Below, piece after piece: positions 26,427-36,028 of a DNA stretch of 64,000 nt (within the stretch, counting starts at the first letter, position 1; every line of letters starts with the position of its first letter). Under the pieces are notes generated by a model, which saw only the letters and a list, made by a program, of their open reading frames with translations, did no database searches and was not told where the DNA came from. The stretch is from Paenibacillus sp. HWE-109 (lineage in GTDB: Bacteria > Bacillota > Bacilli > Paenibacillales > NBRC-103111), in contig NZ_CP091881.1 in assembly GCF_022163125.1 (NCBI RefSeq), positions 4,464,001 to 4,528,000 of the forward strand, given 5' to 3'. A program made the translations under genes and the position numbers.

Positions 26427-29400
26427 TTATGGATTTTTGTACAGCGTGACATAATCGAGCAAGATTTTGCTCGTGAAACGCGATGTGCTGAAACGGAAAG
26501 CATCGATGGACGTTGCTGTTGCATTGTTGTTATAGAACGGTATGCCATTGATACGATAAGTGCCGCTTGCTTTATCCAGTGTGCCTGGAGAATCCACGGT
26601 ACCAGCATAACTTTTGAAGCTATCCGCCTGCATACGAATGTCAAACGTTTTTGCAGTCATATCCAAATCAAAGTGAAGCGTGATCCACTGATCGCGTGGG
26701 AGCGCTATGCCAGCGGCTTTGGGAATTTTGACATTCGAGTTGACGCCTCCCAAGATCTTCCAATATCCAAAAGTGCCGTCCGAGAAGCCATTGAACCGCA
26801 CGATATCGGTTCCGGCACTGCGCAGCTTGAGTTCAAAATTGGTGATATCGCTGTTCACCTTGTTGAACATGAATCTAGTTTCGAAGGCGAGTTTGCCGTC
26901 AAGCGCGGCATTTGCTCTCACAGCAACAGGACTTTCCGTATAATCGCTGTCTGATAAAGCATAATTGTCCAGTAGTTGGAGTGCTTTCCCCACGCCATCC
27001 GGTGAGGTTACGACCGAAACAGTCGTGCCGCTATTCGTGCTCACAGTCCAATTATTGCCATTCACTATGTTACCAGTCGCCCAATCATCAAAGGAATCAT
27101 AGTAGGCGCCGCTGCTGCCTCCAGCGGGGAGTGTTACCGCCAAGCTTGGGCCGTCGGACGATTCGTTGCCCTGTGCATCGACCGCTTGCACCTGGAACGT
27201 ATACGTTCCTCCCGCCTGCAGGCCAGTCACGTCATAGCCGTACGTACTTCCGCTTACCGTCGCTGCTTTCACGAAGGAAGTTTGTGCTGCTTCCTTGCGG
27301 TAGATCACATAGGAAGCTACCTCGCCTGAAAGATCTGTTGCAGGAGTCCACGCCAATCTAGCAGCGTTCGGGAACAAGTTAACAGGTTGGATTGCAGCGG
27401 ATCCCCCCCATGTTGGCGCCGTTGTATCCAGATCGATGGTCTTATACAACGCCACGTAATCCAGCAGGAACTTGCTAGTGAACCTGAATGAACTGAACCG
27501 GAAGTTGTCAAGGGAGGCAGCTGTCGTATTATTGTTATAAAATGGAACCCCTGTGATTTGGTAAGTGCCTGTTTTCCTATCCAGTTTTCCGGCATCGTCC
27601 ACGGTGCCACTGTAGGTTTTGAACGCATCTGACTGAATGGTGAGGTCATATTTATGCGTCGCAGTATCCAAATTCACACGAAGTGAAAGCCATTGATCAA
27701 GCGGCAGCTTAAATCCGGAGCCAGGGACTTTGACAGACGTATTCGTACCGCCAAGCACATTCCAGTAGCCGAATGCGCCATCCGAGAAGCCGTTGATTCG
27801 CACGACATCTGTCCCGGAACCGCGCAGCTTGAGCTCGAAGTTGCCGATGTCGCTGTCCATCTTTTTAAACATAAATCTAGTTTCGAAAGTGACCTTTCCG
27901 CTTACCGCTGTATTGCTTCTTAGAACTACAGGCCTTTCCGTTGAATCCGTCTGCGTAGGCGCATATTGATCGGTCAGTTCAAGCACATTGCCGTTCAAAT
28001 CTGGTGACGCTATGATCGATACGGCAGACCCTGTTTCTGCACTCACCGTCCAGCCGCCGCCAGTTGTCATCGGGCCCACTGCCCTGTCGTCAAACGACTC
28101 ATAGTATTCGCCTGTACCGCTAGCCGCTGGCATCTTCGCTGTCTTGCTCGGGCCATCGGCCGATTCGTTGCCCGCCCCATCCTTCGCCTGTACCAGGAAC
28201 GTATAGGTTATGTCCGGCTGCAGACCTGTCACATCATAGCCATAAACCGCCCCGCTTACTGTCCCTACTTTGACATAAGAGGATTGAGCTGCCTCCTTCC
28301 GATAAATGGTATAGGCGGACACTTTGCCAGAGTTGTCTTCCGCCGGTTCCCAAGCCAATCTTGCTGCTCCCGGCAGCCACTGCACCAAACGGAGCGCTGC
28401 CGAGGCATCCCATGTAGGCGCATCTTGATCATCCGTCAATGCGTAAACACCTTCACTTATGAGCGAGAAATTGTCGCTCGTATCTACAGCAGCCACCGTT
28501 ATGTTGTACGCATGACCTACCTCCAGTCCCGTAATTGCTGTTGCCAATGTACCGGCCGGGACTCTTTTATTCAATTGGCCATTCGCATATAGGGCATATT
28601 CTTTAACGGCAACATTATCCGTTGATGCCTGCCAAAGGACATTAACGGACGTCGTTGTTTGCGAAACAACTTGGATACCTCCAGGCGTTGTCGGGCGTTC
28701 TTCATCACTTTTCCGTTCGATGAGTCCAATCCAATCCAGATTCATCGGACCTTTGTCATTCCACATTTTAATGGTAACGGGCCCCGCTGCCAACGACTGC
28801 CCCAACTTAACGCGAAGCCCTTGCCAATATTGCGGTTGCGTCCCGTAATCGTAAGTCATGGGCACCTCGAAGGTAGCCGCTTGATCCCCGATCATCACGC
28901 TTCGACTTGCGAGCTCACCAGGATTCATGCCCCATCCAGCTACATATTTCATCACCAGATCATAGGTTCCCGCCTTAGGCACATGGAAGTTCCACTCTAC
29001 CTCCTGTCCCTGCTGATCCCAGGTGCCGACCCCTTTCTTGCCAGACAAAAACGCTCTTGTTGCATACACGCTAACTCCCGGATCTGCATCCGCATAGGAC
29101 TCCGCTTCCACCCAGTCAAAAAACAGTTTGTTTTTTGTCGTTTCCGGATCCGTCCATGATTCTGTCTGCGCAACGTGATCTCCGGCTGTTTTCGCCAGTT
29201 TGACTGTACTCAATGGACCGCGAATCAGCAGGGAGGCATTCGCTTCCAGGTAGACGTCATTCGGACGTCCGTGTTTTTCAAAAACAAAGCCCTCCGGCGC
29301 TGCTTCAATGTGGTATAAGCCAGCCGAATTGTTAAGTTTGCCCCACGCTACAGGAATGCCTTGCAAATCGCTGTACACTTGCAGCGTTACAGATCCCTGT

Positions 29401-32192
29401 ACCCCGTTAATCTCTGTCTGCAGCGTCGCTGGAGCCATCACGTGCGGCATCGGCGCATTACTCAGCTTGAATGCATGCTGTCCTTGCTCGACATGAAGCA
29501 TAAGTGTCCCCTCTGCTATACTCCACTGCACTCCCCGCAGTCCCATGGCTTCCGCAACAGAGCCGCCGCTTGGAATTTCCCGGCCGCTCTCCGCATCACG
29601 CACCAGCACCGTTCCATTCACAGCTATCTGCACTTGTGCATCCGAAGCACTCGACACCGATAGTTGATCTCCGCCGTACACGACAGTCGCAGGCTGATTG
29701 CTCTGAATCAGCGCGGTCCCGTCTTTCACTAGCTTCGTCCCCTCTACGAGCAGCACCGTACTCCCTTTCACCGCAACAGCCGTGCCGTCAAAACGGATGC
29801 TGCCGGCATCCACTTCCCCGCTCGCAGCCAATCGCACATATACGATCGATCCATCGCTGAACGAAAGTTTCATATACGATCCGTGATTCTCGGAAACCAC
29901 TTGTTGTGGTTCAGTCCCTTTCTTAAAAGCTTCCATCGTAGAGACGAAAGTTGTATTACTCGTTTTGGGCGTAATGAAAGCTGCATGAAGCTGCCTCTTG
30001 TCGGCATAAACGGAATCCGCATCCGGGTTCCATTCCATCCCGTCGGCATCCAGATACTGATTTTCCAGCGTTGTTCGAAGTCCTGTTGGTGCTTGAAAAC
30101 GCACTTTCAGCCCCGCATCTCTTCGCCATATCGTCGCACCAGCATGATCGTCGTCAATCTCAAGTTCCCGGTCAGCATGCAGCCGCCATTCGAATTCAGA
30201 GCCCTGCGGATCAGCCGCTTGCAGTTGGTCGATGACAACGAACATATCAGGTCTGACATAAACAATGCTGCGATCAGCCTTATTTAACTTGCCGGCATAT
30301 GCGTCTGCCGCATTACCGCTTGTTGCATCAAAGTCCGGATGCGTGACGAAGCTCATGATCTTGCCGTCCGCATCGAGATTGTCATACGGCTGTCCTTGCT
30401 TGCGATCCACTGTGATCGCATTCGTTGCATACGTTTGTTTCGCATAATGAACATCGTGCTTACTGCCGTAGTAGTCATAGAAGCCGCTCTCAATGGCGAG
30501 CGCTTCGCCGAATGCATTCACGATGATGCCATTCTGATCCGCGCGACTGTGATTGAACGTACCGAACGGACTTGATTTGAAGTAAAGCGATACACGGTCT
30601 GGATCGTATAACTTCGAATGCATCGTCACCAGACCGATGTCCTGAAACCATTTGGCATCCGGCAAATCCACAGGCGGCCTTGCGGCAAGATTGTTATCGC
30701 CATAAAAATAGTTGCTGAGCTCCCCGTTCATGCCCGTTCCGATGGCGCCCGCTGCCCATTTCAACCGAGGGTCACCATACATTTGCGCGAGGCGGTTATA
30801 GACGGTCACGCTCGGTGCTCCAGGCGTATATTGACTATCGTCGCCAAAGATTCCCGAAGGACTCCCCTTAGGAAACGCATACAGCGGATACAAGCCTTCA
30901 TTGCGGGAGTAGGCTTTGTCATAGAGGTTAAAACCGCTTGCGCTCAGCAGGACATCCATGAACTGTTTGGAAAGTGTCGACGACCACTGCCAGTAGCCAG
31001 TTCCCTGGGACCAGCCTCCGTCTTCTCCGCCCCACGGCGGCAAGATATTGATATAGGCAGGAACGACTCGTCGAAACCATGACTCCGCTTCGGGTATATC
31101 ATTCAACAACGCCGTGGCGATGATGCCGATAAAGCCGAATGCAGTCCATCCGTGGGAATCATACGGATTGTTTTGTATCGGGTATTTGTTGACGATTTCC
31201 TCCACCATCGTTGAAGTGCGTGCTTTCACCATCGTCAGCACCGCCTGCTTTTCCGTTGGTGAAAGCAGATCATACAGCCAGTCATAAGCCATGGCTGAAT
31301 CAAGCGCAATGATCCGATGCACCTGATCGTGAATGTAATAACTTGTTGACCCATTCGGATTCCAGCCTGCCAGATCAACTAACCGGTCCTTCGCATATTC
31401 GCCGACTTCCGGAGATTGCGTCAAGAAATACAGGAACGCTGCATTGAACATTTTATTAACGGCCGCTTCTGCTTTGTTTCGCAGTTCTTGCTGCGCCTTC
31501 ACGTACTCTGGGGCACTATGACTGTAAGTAGCCGGATACGGGAAAGTCGGTTCTACCAATTTGCATTTATTCGGTTCCTGTACAGTCGGCGTACACAAAT
31601 TAGTATTTACAGACCCGCTAATCCTTTGAAACATCTCTTGGCCGACCGTAAATCGCAGATTGCGGAAATCAGCAAGTGTGGATGAATTAGCCCAAATACG
31701 CGGGTGTGTGGGGCTTATATTACTTAGCAGTTGGTTGACGGAAGGAACCGGAAACGGCACATTCTGCTCCTCAATGCGGAACTTGCGAATATCGCTCCAT
31801 TCCGACACCTCCATGCCAGGCTTGTGGAAGCGAACACGCCAATACCAAGTTCCAGCCTCCAATATATGATTAAAATTATAGAAGTTTGACGTCTGCGTTT
31901 CTTGTTCATATACGACAGTCGCTACCGTTTGGCTGCGGCTAAGCTGCAGCGTGTAATTGTCTGCCCCCGCAATGGCAGGCCAACGGAAGTCGGGCGGATT
32001 CTGCGTCGTGACGAGGGAATCCACAGGTCCGAATGGCATATTGGTCCCCGATAGAACCGCTGCAGGCCAGCCCTCAGCGGCTTTCGCTATGGGCATACGG
32101 GCAAACGGCAAAGCACTGAAACAACTAAAGATCATGACCCATACCATCATAAGTGCGAGTTGACGTTTTGTTTTGCGGACCATCATTGTCAA
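26427..32192 (-). CDS. Secreted heparinase II/III-type polysaccharide lyase with Fn3 and duplicated carbohydrate-binding-like modules
   Basis: 1921 aa with an N-terminal signal (about residues 10-38, ending AKAAEG). Residues about 40-500 resemble DUF4962/heparinase N-terminal regions: an Fn3-like start and then an alpha-helical toroid. Residues about 520-830 are the heparinase II/III beta-sheet domain with FNHSRADQNGIIVNAFGEAL, the typical His-containing block. About 1030-1170 looks like a carbohydrate-binding module (VEAESYADADPGVSVY). Fn3 modules follow, then two ~310-aa copies of an Fn3 plus YYESFDD...LLDYVALYK module. Such lyases cleave uronic-acid polymers by beta-elimination; the polymer is unknown. 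The start is TTG with AAGGAG 7 bases upstream. Last gene of the importer operon. Confidence 0.86.
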   Translation of the reverse strand: MTMMVRKTKRQLALMMVWVMIFSCFSALPFARMPIAKAAEGWPAAVLSGTNMPFGPVDSLVTTQNPPDFRWPAIAGADNYTLQLSRSQTVATVVYEQETQTSNFYNFNHILEAGTWYWRVRFHKPGMEVSEWSDIRKFRIEEQNVPFPVPSVNQLLSNISPTHPRIWANSSTLADFRNLRFTVGQEMFQRISGSVNTNLCTPTVQEPNKCKLVEPTFPYPATYSHSAPEYVKAQQELRNKAEAAVNKMFNAAFLYFLTQSPEVGEYAKDRLVDLAGWNPNGSTSYYIHDQVHRIIALDSAMAYDWLYDLLSPTEKQAVLTMVKARTSTMVEEIVNKYPIQNNPYDSHGWTAFGFIGIIATALLNDIPEAESWFRRVVPAYINILPPWGGEDGGWSQGTGYWQWSSTLSKQFMDVLLSASGFNLYDKAYSRNEGLYPLYAFPKGSPSGIFGDDSQYTPGAPSVTVYNRLAQMYGDPRLKWAAGAIGTGMNGELSNYFYGDNNLAARPPVDLPDAKWFQDIGLVTMHSKLYDPDRVSLYFKSSPFGTFNHSRADQNGIIVNAFGEALAIESGFYDYYGSKHDVHYAKQTYATNAITVDRKQGQPYDNLDADGKIMSFVTHPDFDATSGNAADAYAGKLNKADRSIVYVRPDMFVVIDQLQAADPQGSEFEWRLHADRELEIDDDHAGATIWRRDAGLKVRFQAPTGLRTTLENQYLDADGMEWNPDADSVYADKRQLHAAFITPKTSNTTFVSTMEAFKKGTEPQQVVSENHGSYMKLSFSDGSIVYVRLAASGEVDAGSIRFDGTAVAVKGSTVLLVEGTKLVKDGTALIQSNQPATVVYGGDQLSVSSASDAQVQIAVNGTVLVRDAESGREIPSGGSVAEAMGLRGVQWSIAEGTLMLHVEQGQHAFKLSNAPMPHVMAPATLQTEINGVQGSVTLQVYSDLQGIPVAWGKLNNSAGLYHIEAAPEGFVFEKHGRPNDVYLEANASLLIRGPLSTVKLAKTAGDHVAQTESWTDPETTKNKLFFDWVEAESYADADPGVSVYATRAFLSGKKGVGTWDQQGQEVEWNFHVPKAGTYDLVMKYVAGWGMNPGELASRSVMIGDQAATFEVPMTYDYGTQPQYWQGLRVKLGQSLAAGPVTIKMWNDKGPMNLDWIGLIERKSDEERPTTPGGIQVVSQTTTSVNVLWQASTDNVAVKEYALYANGQLNKRVPAGTLATAITGLEVGHAYNITVAAVDTSDNFSLISEGVYALTDDQDAPTWDASAALRLVQWLPGAARLAWEPAEDNSGKVSAYTIYRKEAAQSSYVKVGTVSGAVYGYDVTGLQPDITYTFLVQAKDGAGNESADGPSKTAKMPAASGTGEYYESFDDRAVGPMTTGGGWTVSAETGSAVSIIASPDLNGNVLELTDQYAPTQTDSTERPVVLRSNTAVSGKVTFETRFMFKKMDSDIGNFELKLRGSGTDVVRINGFSDGAFGYWNVLGGTNTSVKVPGSGFKLPLDQWLSLRVNLDTATHKYDLTIQSDAFKTYSGTVDDAGKLDRKTGTYQITGVPFYNNNTTAASLDNFRFSSFRFTSKFLLDYVALYKTIDLDTTAPTWGGSAAIQPVNLFPNAARLAWTPATDLSGEVASYVIYRKEAAQTSFVKAATVSGSTYGYDVTGLQAGGTYTFQVQAVDAQGNESSDGPSLAVTLPAGGSSGAYYDSFDDWATGNIVNGNNWTVSTNSGTTVSVVTSPDGVGKALQLLDNYALSDSDYTESPVAVRANAALDGKLAFETRFMFNKVNSDITNFELKLRSAGTDIVRFNGFSDGTFGYWKILGGVNSNVKIPKAAGIALPRDQWITLHFDLDMTAKTFDIRMQADSFKSYAGTVDSPGTLDKASGTYRINGIPFYNNNATATSIDAFRFSTSRFTSKILLDYVTLYKNP
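26430..28430 (-). repeat. Intragenic tandem duplication (about 2 x 1 kb) in the lyase gene
   Basis: The regions 28430-27440 and 27425-26430 encode two similar ~310-residue units: an Fn3 domain with IYRKEAAQ(S/T)S(Y/F)VK and YGYDVTGLQ, then a module with FETRFMF.K, FELKLR..GTD(V/I)VR(I/F)NGFSDG and PFYNNN. Similarity is high over the whole length, so this is a duplication of a two-domain block. Confidence 0.85.
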
Positions 32193-32296
32193 TAATCAGC
32201 TCCTTTTATAACTTTCCAATATCCTTATAACCAACCCTTCCTTCCTAACCAGCCTTGACTTCTGCCCTGCATCCCCCCTCTCACAACTTCCTGCGG

Positions 32297-33217
32297 TTAA
32301 AATAAGGCGCTTTCTTTTTTAATTCTTTTTACAGATTCGTTGGTGATCACAATAATTAGAAAGCACAGGACAGACTGATACAAGCCGACTGCTGCTGCCA
32401 TGCCGAATTCCTGCAAATCAAGGAGCGCGCGGAAGGAAAATGTGTCGATAATATCGGTTTTATCATATAAGAGTCCATTGTCACCGATCAGTTGGTAGAA
32501 CAAACCGAAATCGCCTCGTGCGATTTGGCTGATTTTCAGCAAGAGCAGGACAATCATGGTTGGAATAATCGAAGGAATCGTAATATGGAATATCCGCTGC
32601 AGCACATTCGCGCCGTCGATTTTGGAAGCTTCGTACATTTCCGTATCTATGCCTGCGATGCTCGCAAGGTAGATAACGGTCCCATACCCGACGGACTTCC
32701 AAGCGCTAAAAAAGATCAAAATATAAAGCCACAAAGCCGGATTATTATAAAAGTTTACAGGTATGAAGCCTAATGACTTCAAGAACGTATTCACTGCACC
32801 GAACTCATAATTCAGAAAATTATAGACAATCGCTCCAGCTACGACCCACGAAATGAAATAAGGCAGAAAAATCACCGACTGCAAAAACTTTTTGACATAC
32901 TTGCCTGCTAACTCAAATAACACAATGGCGATGCTCATTTCCAGCAGGTTGTTCACAATCATAAACAAGAAGTTATACACGATTGTATTTTTCGTAACTA
33001 GGAACGCTTTGCCCGATTGAAAAAAGAACTCAAAATTCGCCAGACCAACCCATGGACTTCCAAAAATACCATCTTTATAGGAATAAGATTTGAAGGCAAC
33101 TACCATTCCTGCCATAGGGAAATAGCAGAAAATAAGAAAAAACAAAACGGCGGGCGCGATCATCACATACAGCATGCGATTTTTCCGCAAATCGCCTAGA
33201 AAACTTTTCGTATGCAT
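32297..33217 (-). CDS. Carbohydrate ABC transporter permease (LplB-type)
   Basis: 306 aa from ATG 33217, chosen because AGGAGGAG lies 7 bases before it; the frame is open further upstream but passes through a terminator hairpin. Six membrane helices are expected, beginning with LYVMIAPAVLFFLIFCYFP, typical of LplB. The EAA loop that docks the ATPase is EASKIDGANVLQRIFHITIP. It pairs with the LplC-type permease at 34909-35811 and the binding protein between them. No ATPase gene is present; such systems commonly share an MsmX-type ATPase. Confidence 0.92.
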   Translation of the reverse strand: MHTKSFLGDLRKNRMLYVMIAPAVLFFLIFCYFPMAGMVVAFKSYSYKDGIFGSPWVGLANFEFFFQSGKAFLVTKNTIVYNFLFMIVNNLLEMSIAIVLFELAGKYVKKFLQSVIFLPYFISWVVAGAIVYNFLNYEFGAVNTFLKSLGFIPVNFYNNPALWLYILIFFSAWKSVGYGTVIYLASIAGIDTEMYEASKIDGANVLQRIFHITIPSIIPTMIVLLLLKISQIARGDFGLFYQLIGDNGLLYDKTDIIDTFSFRALLDLQEFGMAAAVGLYQSVLCFLIIVITNESVKRIKKESALF

Positions 33218-33242
33218 AGCATTCTCCTCCTGATAACCAAAA

Positions 33243-33282
33243 ACGAGAGGGACTGCTTGCATGATCGTCGCAGCCCTCTCGT
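33243..33282 (-). terminator. Strong hairpin terminator or attenuator between binding-protein and permease genes
   Basis: acgagaggg pairs with ccctctcgt (9 bp), extended by ctgc/gcag across a bulge; on the minus strand it is followed by TTTTTGG. It sits in the 78-base gap between the stop at 33296 and the start at 33217, inside what should be one operon, so readthrough or a partial stop is expected. Confidence 0.8.
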
Positions 33283-33295
33283 CCTTTCTCACTTG

Positions 33296-34849
33296 TTATT
33301 TGTTATTCTTTACAAATTCGTCAAGCTGTTTCTGCGCTTCCGCAACCACTTTATCCAGACCCGCTTCTTTATTTTTGGTATTGAGTGTCTTGACCGCTTC
33401 GAGCGGATCATTCACTACACCTAATGTAATGGGATTGCGATATTGATCCTTCACATTCTTGATCGCTGCGAGCTCATTCTTCACATTCGTTGTATCGAAC
33501 ACAAAATTGAGCAGTGGATTCGTTATCGCGGTTTTGGTCCAAGCCGCTTGGATCGCTGCAACTTCTTTCGGTTGATCTGCCAGCGGCTTGATCAGCCCTT
33601 GCGTTCTCCAGCCCCACGGGGAGCCCGAATCGATTTTGTAACCGGAATCCGTTCCGCCCAGAGCCTGAATTTTCTTATCTGCTGTCAAATCATAATGCTT
33701 GCCTTTGATTCCATAAGTCGTTAAATTGAAATAATCCTCATTATTTCGGAATAGATCGAGCATCATCAAGGCTCTCTCGGGATTTTTGGCATTAGCATTG
33801 ATCGACATACCGTTGCCTATGTAAGGGTTCACATAAGTTGCCTTGCCGTTATATAGATCAAACAGCTCAACTTTCCATTCTGGATGCTTCTGATTCGCTG
33901 TTGTTACACCCAGACTCATATCTTGAATATTTCCAGCCATCGAAGCGCTTTTGCCAGCCAGGAAAGAATCTTTCACTGGCGTCTTATTGAGCAGGGCATT
34001 CTGGGACCAATAGCCTTTCTTGTTCCAATCGGCCATTTTCTTGGCAAATTCCAAATACTGCGGGGTTTGCGCGACATCAATCAGCTTCCCTGACTTATCT
34101 TTCAGATCAACGGAAACGAGCGAATTGCCAATAATCAGCTTAGGTGTGAGTTCCGTACCGACCATGAAATCATACATCGTATAAGCATTAAAGCCTTCAT
34201 CGAAAGGCACCATACTAGGCTCGTTTTTGGAAATAACTTCTAAATATTTCTCGAAATCATTGATCGTTTTCAACTCAGGAATGTTGTATTTCGCTCGCAA
34301 ATCTCCTCTGACGCCGACAACAGCCATGGAGAAGTCTTTGGTTGAAGCAGGCACCATATAGATTTTATTCTGGACCTTCGCCTGTTCCCAGGCCTCCTTA
34401 GGCATCTCCTTCATCGTTTGCGGCGCATATTTCGTTATCATATCTGGCGTAAGTTCCAGGAAAGCCCCTTTGATCGCCTGTTCCCCATACTTGATCCAAT
34501 TCGCCGAGAACACCAGGTCGAAATCTTCTCCCGTCGCGAATAGAAGCGGATACTTCTGCAGGTAATCTCCCCAAGAGAGGAAAACAGGCTCAACAGTTGC
34601 ATTAATATCCCGTTTGAGCATCTTGTTGACTTCGTCATAAACAAGTCCGATGTCCTTGGGCTGATCGCCAATCAGATATATTTTGAGCTTCACTTCTTTG
34701 GAAATATCCACTTTGTTGGAACCCGTTTCCGTACTTGTGCCAGCCGACGGTTTAGGTGAAGCCGTTTCTTGGCCTCTGTTTGTCGAGCAGCCTGCCAGCA
34801 GCAGGACAGCCGCCAAGCTGGCAGCTATCAGCGTCTTTACATGTTTCAT
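33296..34849 (-). CDS. Extracellular solute-binding lipoprotein (carbohydrate ABC transport)
   Basis: 517 aa from ATG 34849, supported by GGGGAGG 8 bases upstream; an in-frame upstream codon at 34879 would put hydrophilic residues before the signal. The signal MKHVKTLIAASLAAVLLLAGC has lipobox LLAGC. The protein has the ~500-aa layout of LplA-type proteins, with NPERALMMLDLFRNNEDYFNL near residue 370. Placed between two permease genes, which is an unusual order. The likely ligand is an oligosaccharide made by the lyase at 26427-32192. Confidence 0.9.
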   Translation of the reverse strand: MKHVKTLIAASLAAVLLLAGCSTNRGQETASPKPSAGTSTETGSNKVDISKEVKLKIYLIGDQPKDIGLVYDEVNKMLKRDINATVEPVFLSWGDYLQKYPLLFATGEDFDLVFSANWIKYGEQAIKGAFLELTPDMITKYAPQTMKEMPKEAWEQAKVQNKIYMVPASTKDFSMAVVGVRGDLRAKYNIPELKTINDFEKYLEVISKNEPSMVPFDEGFNAYTMYDFMVGTELTPKLIIGNSLVSVDLKDKSGKLIDVAQTPQYLEFAKKMADWNKKGYWSQNALLNKTPVKDSFLAGKSASMAGNIQDMSLGVTTANQKHPEWKVELFDLYNGKATYVNPYIGNGMSINANAKNPERALMMLDLFRNNEDYFNLTTYGIKGKHYDLTADKKIQALGGTDSGYKIDSGSPWGWRTQGLIKPLADQPKEVAAIQAAWTKTAITNPLLNFVFDTTNVKNELAAIKNVKDQYRNPITLGVVNDPLEAVKTLNTKNKEAGLDKVVAEAQKQLDEFVKNNK

Positions 34850-34908
34850 CGATAAATCCTCCCCTTTGCTCTCGTACACTCATCTATGATCAACAGCCTA
34901 AGCCGATG

Positions 34909-35811
34909 TCATCCCTTGACGGCGCCTATCGTAATTCCTTGAATAAAATACTTCTGTACAAAAGGATAGAGCAGTATAATCGGCCCCGTCGCGATCACCG
35001 TCATCGCCAGTTTGAACGATTCCTTCGGCGTATCCATCACGACAGATCCTTGGGAGGCCACGGAAGAGTTGGCAAAAGCGATGCTGCTCAATATTTTATA
35101 GAGAAAATATTGCAGTGGATACAGGTGCTCTTTGTTAATGAACAAGGTCGCATGATACCAATCATTCCAATAATTAAGCGAAATGAACAACCCGATCGTA
35201 GCCAGTGCAGGCTTCGTTAGCGGAAGAATCATGGAGAAGAAGATTCGGAAATCACCGGCACCATCGATTTTGGCTGATTCGCTGATGGCATCTGGGATTG
35301 TGGAGCTGATAAAGCTTCTCATGATAATGATATAAAATACGTTTAATAACGGAGGGATAATCAAGGCCAGGAGCGAATCCTTCCACCCCAAATACTTGAC
35401 GATCAGTATGTACCAGGGCACAAGTCCCCCAGAAAACAAAGTGGTGAAGAAGAAATAAAAGGAGAACACGTTGCGGTACTTGAAGTCTTTGCGCTGCAAA
35501 ACATATGCCGTCATCGCTGTAAGGAACAGCCCGATCCCTGTACCCGCGATCGTAACCAATAATGTAATTTGATATGCGGATATGATCTGTTTGGGATTTT
35601 TTAATATAAAGGCATAAGCATCTAATGAAAACATACTCGGAATGAGACTATATCCGTTTCTAATAATGCTCGATTCTTCTGTCACTGAGCCTATGACAAT
35701 CATTAAGAAGGGAATCAAACACATCAGCGCGAACAGCGATATGAAGACATAGCCGATGACTTGGAACACATATTTCTCTACAGATTGCCTTCTCTCCATG
35801 GAGCCCTCCAT
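34909..35811 (-). CDS. Carbohydrate ABC transporter permease (LplC-type)
   Basis: 300 aa with about six membrane helices. It carries SLIPSMFSLDAYAFILKNP after the first helix, the EAA loop ESAKIDGAGDFRIFFSMILP, and the LplC-type end YPFVQKYFIQGITIGAVKG. First gene of the importer-lyase operon, divergent from the membrane AraC sensor gene (217 bases apart). Together with the other permease it forms the membrane channel of a CUT1-type importer. Confidence 0.93.
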   Translation of the reverse strand: MEGSMERRQSVEKYVFQVIGYVFISLFALMCLIPFLMIVIGSVTEESSIIRNGYSLIPSMFSLDAYAFILKNPKQIISAYQITLLVTIAGTGIGLFLTAMTAYVLQRKDFKYRNVFSFYFFFTTLFSGGLVPWYILIVKYLGWKDSLLALIIPPLLNVFYIIIMRSFISSTIPDAISESAKIDGAGDFRIFFSMILPLTKPALATIGLFISLNYWNDWYHATLFINKEHLYPLQYFLYKILSSIAFANSSVASQGSVVMDTPKESFKLAMTVIATGPIILLYPFVQKYFIQGITIGAVKG

Positions 35812-36028
35812 CAGCTGTGATTAGGATAACCGGTTTCCTAACTCCATACTAGTTCACGATCCTGCTCCCCGTATACTTCACAAACTGGTTAAACGACTCC
35901 AATTATTTGCGAAAAGCACCTATACGAATTGGTTCAGCTTTATACTTTTTGTATCTACACTTACCTGTTTACAAATTATTCACTATAATAATGAATACAT
36001 CGATCCTGCCTAACGAAGGAGCTTAGAC
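35812..36028. promoter_or_regulatory. Divergent intergenic region between importer operon and its AraC sensor
   Basis: 217 bases hold the promoters of both directions. A TATAAT hexamer at 35984-35989 on the plus strand, 40 bases before the sensor start, is a plausible -10 box, but the matching -35 is weak. No clear operator repeat was recognised. Confidence 0.45.
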
